A stretch of 64,000 nt of DNA, taken from an uncultured bacterium (lineage in GTDB: Bacteria; Bacillota_I; Bacilli_A; RF39; UBA660). The translations under genes and the position numbers were made by a program. The DNA is taken from positions 28,647 to 92,646 of the forward strand of contig CAMNUE010000007.1 in NCBI GenBank assembly GCA_946560065.1. Direction: 5' to 3'. Below the pieces are notes generated by a model. The model made no database searches. It worked only from the letters and a program-made list of their open reading frames with translations, and had not been told where the DNA came from. Numbering within the stretch: position 1 is the first letter of the stretch; every line of letters begins with the position of its first letter. Below, in pieces: positions 41,790-49,917 of the stretch.

Positions 41790-42374
41790 TCACAAACTAC
41801 ACTTAACAATAAAAAAACCTTTTTTCTTATTAAGTATCTCAACATTATAATATTTTTCTAAATCTGAAATTAATGATTTAGCACCTTGCTCTTTTCTAAT
41901 TACTAAGAAAAGCTTCCCATCATCATCAAGATAATTTCGAGCATTCATCACAATCTCATAGACAACTTGTTTACCAGCCCTAATAGGAGGATTAGTAACA
42001 ATACAAGAATACTTTGAATTAATTTTTTCATAAGCATTACTTTCAAATACATTAACATTTTCACATTTGTTTTCCTTGATATTAATCTCAGATAAATGAA
42101 TAGCTCTTAAATTAACATCAACCATATCAACATAACAAGAAGTAATCTTATTTAAAACAATTCCAAAAACACCATAACCACAACCCATATCAAGAACTTT
42201 GCCTCCAACTTCTTCAAGCGGGATTGTTTCAAGAAGAAGTCTACTGCCAAAGTCCAAACCGTCCTTAGAAAACACACCATTATCAGTGCAAAAAATAAAT
42301 TTCTTTCCCAACACAAAGGCATTCGTTTTAACCATCTTGCTAGGTAAGTCTACGTTCTCAAAATATTGCCCCAT
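41790..42374 (-). CDS. RsmC-like 16S rRNA (guanine) methyltransferase, YbxB type
   Basis: About 194 residues, class I SAM methyltransferase: VLDMGCGYGVFGIVL binds S-adenosylmethionine and VTNPPIRAGKQV is the NPP catalytic motif of guanine-N2 methyltransferases. The frame starts 12 codons earlier, but the ATG at 42374 has GAGGCGA upstream. In Bacillus the ortholog ybxB sits between rplL and rpoB; here the same neighbour (rpoB) is kept but a T7SS island separates it from rplL. Confidence 0.9.
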   Translation of the reverse strand: MGQYFENVDLPSKMVKTNAFVLGKKFIFCTDNGVFSKDGLDFGSRLLLETIPLEEVGGKVLDMGCGYGVFGIVLNKITSCYVDMVDVNLRAIHLSEINIKENKCENVNVFESNAYEKINSKYSCIVTNPPIRAGKQVVYEIVMNARNYLDDDGKLFLVIRKEQGAKSLISDLEKYYNVEILNKKKGFFIVKCSL

Positions 42375-42447
42375 TCTATCGCCTCTTGTAAAAAAGAAAA
42401 AAGAAAACATCGTAAAAATTTACTCAGTTTTCTTCCTTTCGAAACAT

Positions 42448-42476
42448 ATAATACATCAAAAGTGTATTTATGTCAA
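42448..42476 (-). promoter_or_regulatory. Promoter of the rsmC-rpoBC unit
   Basis: -35 TTGACA (42471-42476), 17-bp spacer, -10 TATTAT (42448-42453). It gives the RNA polymerase genes their own start after the T7SS island terminator. Confidence 0.85.
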
Positions 42477-42479
42477 TCT

Positions 42480-42516
42480 TTTTTTATTAAAAAAGATGAT
42501 AAATGAATATCATCTT
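42480..42516 (-). terminator. Terminator of T7SS island 2
   Basis: On the minus strand AAGATGAT pairs with ATCATCTT across an 8-nt loop, followed by TTTTTTAAT. It overlaps the stop of the last gene. Confidence 0.85.
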
Positions 42517-42790
42517 AAACAACTTTATCAATTGATTGGAATCCAGCATCAACTGCATTTAATCTCACTTTTAATGTTGCAAGAGACTTATTAAAATCGT
42601 CATAAAGTTTTGCAACAGCAGCTGTATCTTTAAAACCTTTATTCATTCTTTCAACGCATCCTATAATAGTTGAATTTTTATTATCTCCTGTTTTTCCCAT
42701 TAATTTAACGATTTTATCTGCAGAATCATTTGCTGATTTCATACAGTTTGCACATAATTTTTCATTAACAGAAATATTAAAACTAGCCAT
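42515..42790 (-). CDS. Small helical T7SS island 2 protein (Esx-like)
   Basis: 91 residues, predicted helical hairpin without a W-x-G. Two cysteines, C13 and C16 (CANC), are unusual for this class. It lies 22 nt after the 151-residue gene, and the pair has its own strong promoter and terminator, the usual arrangement for co-exported partners. No enzymatic motif. Confidence 0.6.
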   Translation of the reverse strand: MASFNISVNEKLCANCMKSANDSADKIVKLMGKTGDNKNSTIIGCVERMNKGFKDTAAVAKLYDDFNKSLATLKVRLNAVDAGFQSIDKVV

Positions 42791-42812
42791 AAAAAATCTC
42801 CTTTCTCATAAA

Positions 42813-43268
42813 TTAGCCATTAATATCTGCATCATCACCCTCAGAAATATTTTGTGCTTGTACTTTAGTAGCAGTTCCCTGAGATGTAATATTAGAAGAC
42901 ATTAATGATTCATAGAAATCTTGCATAATTTGGTTGTATTGTTGAATAGCACTATTATAAAGCTTTTTAACATCTTGTAAAAAAGCCTTACGTGCAGTCT
43001 CATATGCACCCAATTGACTAACAAGAGCATTTTTAAGAAGAGAACCTGTCTTAGAATCTTTTTTAATCTTATTAATTTGCTTAGTAATGTTATTCAATTC
43101 CTTATTAATCTTAGTCTTAACAGTCTTCAAATCATTAGCAGCTTGATTAAAATTTCTTGTAAAGTCTAATGTAGGTACTTGCTTAGTCTTATCATTCTCA
43201 ACTTTCGCAACCCATTGTACACTTTTAAACTTGTTAGCTTTATAGTAATTTCTATTTTTCTTTGCCAT
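42813..43268 (-). CDS. Helical candidate T7SS substrate with D-x-ING tail
   Basis: 151 residues, basic N-terminal third (KKNRNYYKANKFKS), long central helices (KTKINKELNNITKQINKIKK), and a C-terminus ending GDDADING. The terminal D-x-ING ending is shared with the last gene of island 1 (DAGAIGING). It is expressed from a consensus promoter, so it is probably abundant. Likely a secreted partner of the 91-residue protein. Confidence 0.62.
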   Translation of the reverse strand: MAKKNRNYYKANKFKSVQWVAKVENDKTKQVPTLDFTRNFNQAANDLKTVKTKINKELNNITKQINKIKKDSKTGSLLKNALVSQLGAYETARKAFLQDVKKLYNSAIQQYNQIMQDFYESLMSSNITSQGTATKVQAQNISEGDDADING

Positions 43269-43300
43269 AACAAAAACTCCTTTCCATATTATATAAATTG

Positions 43301-43329
43301 ATTATACATTTATAAATAATTTTTGTCAA
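43301..43329 (-). promoter_or_regulatory. Strong promoter of the island 2 small-protein pair
   Basis: A perfect consensus: -35 TTGACA (43324-43329), 17-bp spacer, -10 TATAAT (43301-43306). Confidence 0.9.
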
Positions 43330-43359
43330 TAAGTTCAATTAAAACAAAATCAATTAAAC

Positions 43360-43680
43360 TTAAAATAAATTATCAAAAGTTTCATTTTCATCTGAAGAAA
43401 TTGATGATTCCTCTGAAGAATCATCAGACTCTTCTTCATCTTCACTGTCATAATCATCATCATTCTCAATATTATCACTATCATCATCTTCCTCTTCATC
43501 TAGAGGTACATCAGTATTGATAATAGCAGACATTTCATTTAATTGTCTTATTTGTTGCTTCAATTCTTCAGGCCATTCATCTTTTATTTCAAAAGTTACA
43601 GCCTTAAGATACTCTGAAGAATCATCTTGTATTTCATTGTCTTCAACATCCAAATCTGTTTCTAATTCTTTTCCTTCCAT
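43360..43680 (-). CDS. Highly acidic protein in T7SS island 2
   Basis: About 106 residues. An N-terminal ordered half (VTFEIKDEWPEELKQQIRQL) is followed by a C-terminal tail of about 45 residues made almost entirely of Asp, Glu and Ser. The ATG at 43680 follows AAAGGAGG; the frame extends 8 codons upstream without support. Acidic tails of this kind suggest a cytosolic chaperone or adaptor for the basic neighbouring substrate, which is inference from charge complementarity. Confidence 0.62.
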   Translation of the reverse strand: MEGKELETDLDVEDNEIQDDSSEYLKAVTFEIKDEWPEELKQQIRQLNEMSAIINTDVPLDEEEDDDSDNIENDDDYDSEDEEESDDSSEESSISSDENETFDNLF

Positions 43681-43766
43681 TTTTAATCCTCCTTTACTAT
43701 ACAAATAGTATCATAACTTTTTTTAATTAGAAATAGTATAATTTAATATTTACAATTATTGACAAT

Positions 43767-44021
43767 TTAAATCATCAAAACTTTACTTCCATTTTTTAAT
43801 CCAGAATATTTGACTACGTTATTAGAATTAATTATATTACCAGCTTCATTAAATAACATAATTTGATTATCTTGTTTTATAACATAATTACCTTCACTCA
43901 TTTCAAAAATAGATTTTTGAATTAAATTAATCGCATTCATTAAAGGTATATCAATTGGAACAAAAATATCAAATTCTTTTCCAATACTCAAAACATATAT
44001 AGTTACTAAAATTTTCTTCAC
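43767..44021 (-). CDS. EsaB/YukD-like protein (copy 2)
   Basis: 84 residues, beta-grasp pattern with the ending LKNGSKVLMI, matching the island 1 EsaB-like protein (IRNGSKIILM). It starts 8 nt after the second essC stop, so the essC-esaB pair is conserved in both islands. Confidence 0.8.
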   Translation of the reverse strand: MKKILVTIYVLSIGKEFDIFVPIDIPLMNAINLIQKSIFEMSEGNYVIKQDNQIMLFNEAGNIINSNNVVKYSGLKNGSKVLMI

Positions 44022-44029
44022 CTTATCAC

Positions 44030-47000
44030 CTATTTTCTCATATACTTAATAGTTGTAGCAAGACCTTGATTTATAACAGTTGCAATATCACGATTATACT
44101 TAACATCAGAAGAACTACTAGAATCAACGTTAAATATTTCTTGTTCTTCTGGATCTCTCGCTAATAAGATACCTCTATCATAGTCATAATAATCAATCCA
44201 TTCACGATCATCAATACTCTTTGTATCTGCGCTTTCAAATAAAATAAATTTATAATTTTCAGAGCCAATAGCAGCTACAATTAAATCATCAATAGTTTTT
44301 ACAGATTCATTTTCGTTTTTTGATTTTTTTAAATATTTTTCAAGTTTGCCATATCCACTAATTATAAAAATTACTTTCTCTGTAGTAGCATCACTACTCT
44401 TTTTTTCTATAATACTGTTATATAATGAAGAACATAAATTTCCAAAACTACTACTATAACGCCTTAAACCATCAATTTCAACAGAAACATCTAATGAATC
44501 AATCCAAATAATTTTTATATTTTCTATTTTTTGTAAAACTCTAATTAAAGGTACTTGAAAACCTTGCGCATGACTTGGTTCAGAATAAAGAACTAAGTTA
44601 ACTAAATTGTTAAAATCGTAAGAACAAACACAGTTACTAATAGTTTCAAAACCAATTGGAACAGAATCCAACGAAACAATCTCATTTCTCATGTTTTCAT
44701 ATGAAACAACTTTTGGCATCACAGGAATTCCTTTTGCCTTTGGAAATAAAGAACACAACTTGTCAATGACGTATTTTAAATTATTTTCAAGTTCTTCCTC
44801 GTGAAACATTTGAGCAACTTGAAACTCATAAATATCTCCAAAATCAATCAACCCCCTACCAGGAGTATCAGTTGGAAGAATACTAGTAGCATTTTCGAAT
44901 ACTACAAGATAATCTGTAGCTTCATTAAAACGAAGTGCTAGTTTTTGAGGGAAATTAGCTTCGAGTTTAGAAGTTAATCCACTTGTACTTGATAAAACAA
45001 AATGAATGCCAACTCTACCACTATCACGCAATAATGGAGAAAATACTTCATCCAACAAATCATAATAACTATCATAGAAAACATCATATCCATTAATAAA
45101 AACCAATAATGTAGGAAATATATTTTCTCCTTTTTCAATAGATGAGAGAAAACTCTTTCCAGACATAGCTAACACCTTTTTTCTTCTTTCCACTTCATTC
45201 TTTAAGAAATAAAATATCTTATTAATTTTTTCATGCTCAGAAGATGTGATTACATCAGCAACTTGAGGAGCTTTGCTAAACATCCTTAATGTTTCAGTAA
45301 GAAAATCAACAATAAAAATATTCACTTCATTTGTCGAATGATTAACTATAGTAGAATAAATAAGTGTCGACATTAAAGTTGTTTTACCTGAACCTGTCAT
45401 ACCACACACCCATAGACTTCCTTTTTCGGAAATATTAACACTAACAGGGCCCTGCTTTTGACTACTAGGATCATCATATTCTCCAAAAATAGGATTTATA
45501 ATTCCCTTTCTTTCAGCATACTGATATTTTTTTATCAAATCACTTAGATATAAATCATTAGGAACATTATCAAGCCATAATTGACGATTATCAATTCCCA
45601 AAGCTTTTGAACATTTTATTAAATACTTCGTAACATTTCCAAGTTCATCACCTAAATCCTCTGTTAATTCAACCTTTTTCTCCTCAATTTTAATAGTTTT
45701 AGTAGCATTACCTAAATTATCAACAAAAAATATAGAAGACGCTCCACCACTAGAAACATGAACACTCTCACTAGGTACATATTTAACCCCTGTATACGCA
45801 GACTGAGCTTTAACAAAAATTTCATCATAACCAACTTGTAAATAAAAACGACCAGATTCCTTAATATAGGCAGCATCAGGCTTTCTAATCATCTCTTGAC
45901 TATCTTCTGCCGTTTGAACTTTAGCACAAATTTTAAATTTAGAGTTTGACCAAATTTGCTCGTCAACCACACCACTTGGCTTTTGAGTCGCCAAGATTAA
46001 GTGAATACCAAGAGAACGTCCAATACGAGCAGCACTTACAAGTTCATCCATAAAATCAGGTTGTTGAGCTTTTAATTCAGCAAATTCATCACAAATAATA
46101 AATAAATGTGCCATTGGCTCTTTCAAAGAACCATTACGTACTAAATCTTGATATTTATAAATATCTATAGTAGCTATATCAAGAACCTCTTTTGCTTCAT
46201 TAAAAACTCTTTGCCTTCGCTGCAACTCACTTTTAATAGATACTAAAGTACGATTCATCGATGACTTATCTAAGTTTGTAATCGTTCCAACTAAATGAGG
46301 CAACTTTAAACCAGTTTTTCTATTTTCAAATGCACCTGCTAATCCACCACCTTTATAATCAATAAGAACAAATTGAACTTCATTAGGACTATAGTTAACA
46401 GATAAGGATAATATATATGAAACTATAGTTTCTGACTTACCAGAACCAGTCATACCTGCTATTAATCCATGTGGACCATGCGCTTTCTCATGTAAATCCA
46501 GATTCAGTAAACTACCATTAGGATCAATACCTAAAGGAGTAGCAAGAGTATTAATAACTGAAGAAGTTTTCCAACGAGTAATAGAATTTAATTGTTCGAC
46601 ATTACCAACATTAAACATCTCTAAAAATCCAAACTTATCAGGAAGATTTCCACTACCAGAAGAATCAATATTAGATATAACAGGGATATTAGAGACCTCT
46701 CTAACAGCATCAACAAAATCAATATCATCAGTAATAAATTCAGGAGTAAACCTACTAATAGTATCATCATTCATTTCTGACTCAAATAATGTAGCTTCCT
46801 TATTTGCATATTCCAAAAAGTATTTGCAACCATTAGGAATATCACTCAATTTTTTTGCAAAAAGTAAAACGCTAAAACCTAAATACTCTGAAGATTCTAA
46901 AATTTTACCTATTATTGCTGTATTACGATATTTTACTATATTATCAGTAATAATTATATAATGTGGGGTCATATTATTTTTTTCTGAAACAGTGCTAGTC

Positions 47001-48592
47001 TTTCCTTCTTTCCTAGAATTCAAAATACGAATTAATTGACCCGACACAATTTCTGCCTCTTGAGTAGTAGTAGCAAAATATCTTAATGTTTTATCTTCAT
47101 TCCAACAATGATTTAAATTACGAATGAGATTAAGTTTTGAACCCTCTGATGTCAAAACAACAATTTTCAAATTATAATAATCATTAAAAGCGATTAATTG
47201 CAATATTATAGATTCATAATATTTACTAAAGTCACCATTAATATTAATAAAAGAAATACTATCTTTTAAAGAAAAAGAATAAGGTGCTCCCTCTATATAT
47301 TCAAAATCCTTTATAGTACTTTCGCCAAGTTTTTCTAAATTATCCTTCCCCTCATATCCTGATGATATAGAAAAATTTATATCTGCATCAAGCCTTACTC
47401 TACCAATACCCAAACGAACATTTAAAAAACGATTTTGATCGGCCGTTATAGAAAATAAGTTAGAATTTCTTTTCTTAATAGCATCGTAACATTCTTTTAA
47501 AGATAAATTATTAAAAATCAAAGCCATTTTTTGAGTAGCTGAAGCCTCAGTCAATATTTTTCTTACTTTCTTAATATATAGTCTATATTTAATAGAATTT
47601 TCTGTATTTCGTATGAACAAGCCTATTTTTTCCCCTAATCTCTCAACAAAAGGCCAAATAATAGAAACAATAAGAATAACTACACACATTAAAATAGTAG
47701 AAAGTAACGACTCCTTATCAGTAACCTTCCCAGAATTATAATCTTTTATAGCAAAAAAAGCTGACAAAAGACTCGTAGAACTCATTAAAACCGTTGGAAC
47801 CATATTCATTAAAAAAGAACCAGAAGAACCTTTCTCCTTTGGCTTTGGACTAGCAACATCTAAAGATAAAGTATTTATTTTTTTTACAAAAATAGGAGAC
47901 TTTGAAAAATAATCATCTGGACTATAAAAATCATTAACCGCCTGATTACTAGTATCAATAGTTGCAACTTCATAATTCAAATTACTCTTATCAACAACTT
48001 TTGAAGATAAAGAATAAATATTTTTATTAATATTAGAAATAAAAAGTAATTTACCACACACAACAATTTTAAATCCCATAATAAATAAAGTATCAAAATT
48101 ATCAACATATCCTTCTTCAATCTTTGTATTATTACAATATAATGGAATGTTATTTACCAAATTTTTTGCATACCACTTACCAGAATGATATGTTAACTGA
48201 AATTGCTTATCAGAAATAATGGGAGATTGAAAAACGATGTCACAAGCAGAATTTTTTCCAACGATTAAAGTATCCTCATTTACAATTTCTTTTATAATAT
48301 AATTATCATTATAATTTAAGGTAGGATACAGTATAATAGGTTCATTAGTATGAGTTTGTAAAAAGACAAAAGTATTCAATACAAGCTCACAAGAATCAAC
48401 GTATTGATTATTCAAAATAATCTTAACCAAAGAATTAGCCTTAATATACCACTTGCCATCTTGTGCATAAGCATTAATTAAGTTTTTTAAATTAAAATTA
48501 GAATCATAATCTTGAATAAAACAACTTCCCGAAACTTCTTTTGGTAAATTAAATGTATTTAAAGTATCATTATGCAGTATATAAATAAGCAC
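44030..48592 (-). CDS. Type VII secretion ATPase EssC (copy 2)
   Basis: About 1520 residues with the same plan as copy 1: FHA-type N-terminus, membrane hairpin (about residues 255-315), and three ATPase domains. Walker A1 is GMTGSGKS (near residue 712) with FVLIDYKGGGLAG, and Walker A2 is GMTGSGKT (near 1063), which is intact, unlike that of copy 1. The GTG at 48592 is chosen because AGGTG lies 6 nt upstream and the N-terminus then aligns with copy 1. EssC variants differ mainly in the C-terminal domain and select different substrates (known for Staphylococcus). Confidence 0.94.
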   Translation of the reverse strand: MLIYILHNDTLNTFNLPKEVSGSCFIQDYDSNFNLKNLINAYAQDGKWYIKANSLVKIILNNQYVDSCELVLNTFVFLQTHTNEPIILYPTLNYNDNYIIKEIVNEDTLIVGKNSACDIVFQSPIISDKQFQLTYHSGKWYAKNLVNNIPLYCNNTKIEEGYVDNFDTLFIMGFKIVVCGKLLFISNINKNIYSLSSKVVDKSNLNYEVATIDTSNQAVNDFYSPDDYFSKSPIFVKKINTLSLDVASPKPKEKGSSGSFLMNMVPTVLMSSTSLLSAFFAIKDYNSGKVTDKESLLSTILMCVVILIVSIIWPFVERLGEKIGLFIRNTENSIKYRLYIKKVRKILTEASATQKMALIFNNLSLKECYDAIKKRNSNLFSITADQNRFLNVRLGIGRVRLDADINFSISSGYEGKDNLEKLGESTIKDFEYIEGAPYSFSLKDSISFININGDFSKYYESIILQLIAFNDYYNLKIVVLTSEGSKLNLIRNLNHCWNEDKTLRYFATTTQEAEIVSGQLIRILNSRKEGKTSTVSEKNNMTPHYIIITDNIVKYRNTAIIGKILESSEYLGFSVLLFAKKLSDIPNGCKYFLEYANKEATLFESEMNDDTISRFTPEFITDDIDFVDAVREVSNIPVISNIDSSGSGNLPDKFGFLEMFNVGNVEQLNSITRWKTSSVINTLATPLGIDPNGSLLNLDLHEKAHGPHGLIAGMTGSGKSETIVSYILSLSVNYSPNEVQFVLIDYKGGGLAGAFENRKTGLKLPHLVGTITNLDKSSMNRTLVSIKSELQRRQRVFNEAKEVLDIATIDIYKYQDLVRNGSLKEPMAHLFIICDEFAELKAQQPDFMDELVSAARIGRSLGIHLILATQKPSGVVDEQIWSNSKFKICAKVQTAEDSQEMIRKPDAAYIKESGRFYLQVGYDEIFVKAQSAYTGVKYVPSESVHVSSGGASSIFFVDNLGNATKTIKIEEKKVELTEDLGDELGNVTKYLIKCSKALGIDNRQLWLDNVPNDLYLSDLIKKYQYAERKGIINPIFGEYDDPSSQKQGPVSVNISEKGSLWVCGMTGSGKTTLMSTLIYSTIVNHSTNEVNIFIVDFLTETLRMFSKAPQVADVITSSEHEKINKIFYFLKNEVERRKKVLAMSGKSFLSSIEKGENIFPTLLVFINGYDVFYDSYYDLLDEVFSPLLRDSGRVGIHFVLSSTSGLTSKLEANFPQKLALRFNEATDYLVVFENATSILPTDTPGRGLIDFGDIYEFQVAQMFHEEELENNLKYVIDKLCSLFPKAKGIPVMPKVVSYENMRNEIVSLDSVPIGFETISNCVCSYDFNNLVNLVLYSEPSHAQGFQVPLIRVLQKIENIKIIWIDSLDVSVEIDGLRRYSSSFGNLCSSLYNSIIEKKSSDATTEKVIFIISGYGKLEKYLKKSKNENESVKTIDDLIVAAIGSENYKFILFESADTKSIDDREWIDYYDYDRGILLARDPEEQEIFNVDSSSSSDVKYNRDIATVINQGLATTIKYMRK

Positions 48593-48629
48593 AGATATCA
48601 CCTACCAACCATCATCTATCTTAATAAAT

Positions 48630-48635
48630 AGTATA
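48630..48635 (-). promoter_or_regulatory. Extended -10 upstream of essC copy 2
   Basis: TGT-TATACT on the minus strand about 38 nt before the start codon; no good -35. Confidence 0.5.
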
Positions 48636-48661
48636 ACATTAAGTTAACCAAATTAAAAGAA

Positions 48662-49023
48662 AAGAAACAAAAAAAAATGATGCTAACGATACATCATATT
48701 CCAAAAAAATATACACAGACTAACTCATCATTATTTTTAAAATAAGTTTTTGCCTATTTCAAAAATATTATATTTTTTTACTAAAATATTCCTCTGATAA
48801 AGAAATATTCTTAGTTGGTTTACAGGAGGCAACCGTTTAAAACTAAACATTATCCTAATCGTCATAGAAATAGCCGTTCACTATATTTAAATAGAAAGTT
48901 TTCCTTCTTTCATTAAAAAAATGTAATTTTTACTAATAGTGTGATAAATTTGTATGAGTTTAAACAATAGATAGAAACTAAACTCGAAAGTAAAGACCTA
49001 TTTTTATGCTCTAACCTATTAGT
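48662..49023 (-). ncRNA. Candidate noncoding RNA A (about 360 nt) with CCUCCU loop
   Basis: No ORF with a ribosome site is present. The promoter is -35 TTGACA (49054-49059), 18-bp spacer, -10 TATAGT (49030-49035). It ends at an intrinsic terminator, ATGATG/CATCAT (48677-48697), followed by nine T. The 5' end UUUACUAAUAG (49016-49026) pairs perfectly with CUAUUAGUAAA (48929-48939), enclosing a second 7-bp stem GAGUUUA/UAAACUC. Further down, a stem (48811-48846) displays the loop GCCUCCUGUA, complementary to AGGAGG. No known family recognised; a second weak terminator-like stem at 48785-48809 may give a shorter form. Confidence 0.65.
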
Positions 49024-49029
49024 AAATTA

Positions 49030-49059
49030 ACTATAACATTAAAACATAAAACTTGTCAA
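49030..49059 (-). promoter_or_regulatory. Promoter of RNA A
   Basis: TTGACA-18-TATAGT on the minus strand, just past the RNA B terminator. Confidence 0.75.
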
Positions 49060-49068
49060 TATATTTTT

Positions 49069-49290
49069 ATAAAAAAAATACGCATAAAGCGTACGAGTTT
49101 TTTCACAGCAAAGAATTCATTATCAGTGAATAACTAAGCCATTCTTATCACAAGAGTTGTCTTTCTCTTAAAAATTACATAAAATCCAGTCCCAGTGAAC
49201 AATTTAACAAATTATATCATTAAGATAAAATTTAATCCTGTTGGAAACGACAATAAGCAAAGAAAAACTTTCAAATCGTCTCTAGATTCT
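49069..49290 (-). ncRNA. Candidate noncoding RNA B (about 220 nt)
   Basis: The promoter is -35 TTGACA (49319-49324), 16-bp spacer, -10 TATAAT (49297-49302). The terminator is a short TACGC/GCGTA stem (49079-49093) with eight T. Near the 5' end AGUUUUUC (49262-49269) can pair with GAAAAAACU (49096-49104), and further in AUUGUC (49249-49254) with GAUAAU (49119-49124), so the RNA may fold as a long rod. Length and rod shape recall 6S RNA, but the defining central bubble was not demonstrated. Confidence 0.6.
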
Positions 49291-49296
49291 ATAATC

Positions 49297-49324
49297 ATTA
49301 TATCAAAATTAAATCTTTTGTCAA
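49297..49324 (-). promoter_or_regulatory. Consensus promoter of RNA B
   Basis: TTGACA-16-TATAAT. The bases upstream of the -35 (AAGTG) are identical to those upstream of the RNA C promoter. Confidence 0.85.
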
Positions 49325-49340
49325 CACTTTTTTCAAAAAT

Positions 49341-49822
49341 TAAAACAAAAAATAGGAGGTAATCACTCTCCTACAAAAACAACATAACCGTTAGACAATC
49401 ATATAATGCAATTTATTCTAAAATAAACTGATACACTAAATCTAAAATGTTTTCTCAAAGTATATACAGTTAGCAACTCTGTATACCTTTCGCGTTTATT
49501 CGCTTTAATTAAGACATGAGTCCATCTCTCACATTCAATATTCTAGGATTCTTAGTTTCTTGCATATCTTTATAACGATAATACAGCAGAGTGCACCTGA
49601 CTGGATATAGATTAAATCACCTAGCAACGACCAATATATACATAAAAATGTATACTGCATTGCATCCGAAATACCTAAAATATTTACTAACTCATAACCA
49701 ATAAATAAATATGTGATTATAAGATAAACGATAGGAAATAAATAATATGACTAGATTAATACGTAATCATAACATGACTAGACACTGTCGTAATCACTAC
49801 ACATTTAACATCTATCATTCAC
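49341..49822 (-). ncRNA. Candidate large noncoding RNA C (about 480 nt)
   Basis: The promoter is -35 TTGACA (49852-49857), 17-bp spacer, -10 TATCAT (49829-49834). The terminator is TAGGAG/CTCCTA (49353-49373) with a T run. No ORF above about 60 codons and no ribosome site plus start. Local hairpins include UAUACAU-UUU-AUGUAUA and GUAUACAG/CUGUAUAUAC, and the 5' part holds a direct repeat UCUAGUCAU. It is not RNase P RNA, SRP RNA or tmRNA by their signature sequences. It lies directly after the rplJL unit. Confidence 0.62.
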
Positions 49823-49828
49823 AAATTT

Positions 49829-49857
49829 ATGATACTATAAAAAAAAATAAATGTCAA
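49829..49857 (-). promoter_or_regulatory. Promoter of RNA C
   Basis: TTGACA-17-TATCAT on the minus strand, shortly after rplL. Confidence 0.82.
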
Positions 49858-49917
49858 CACTTTTCAAAAAAAAATTAGTTTTTTAAATAGTCATTAATTA
49901 ATAAAAAAGAAGTTAAA

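Noticed and set aside
43323..43520. Plus-strand His-rich ORF
   Set aside because: It is the antisense shadow of the acidic D/E-rich protein and contains the promoter of the small-protein pair.
48602..49917. CRISPR array or tRNA cluster in the gene-free region
   Set aside because: No regularly spaced repeats and no cloverleaf sequences were found.
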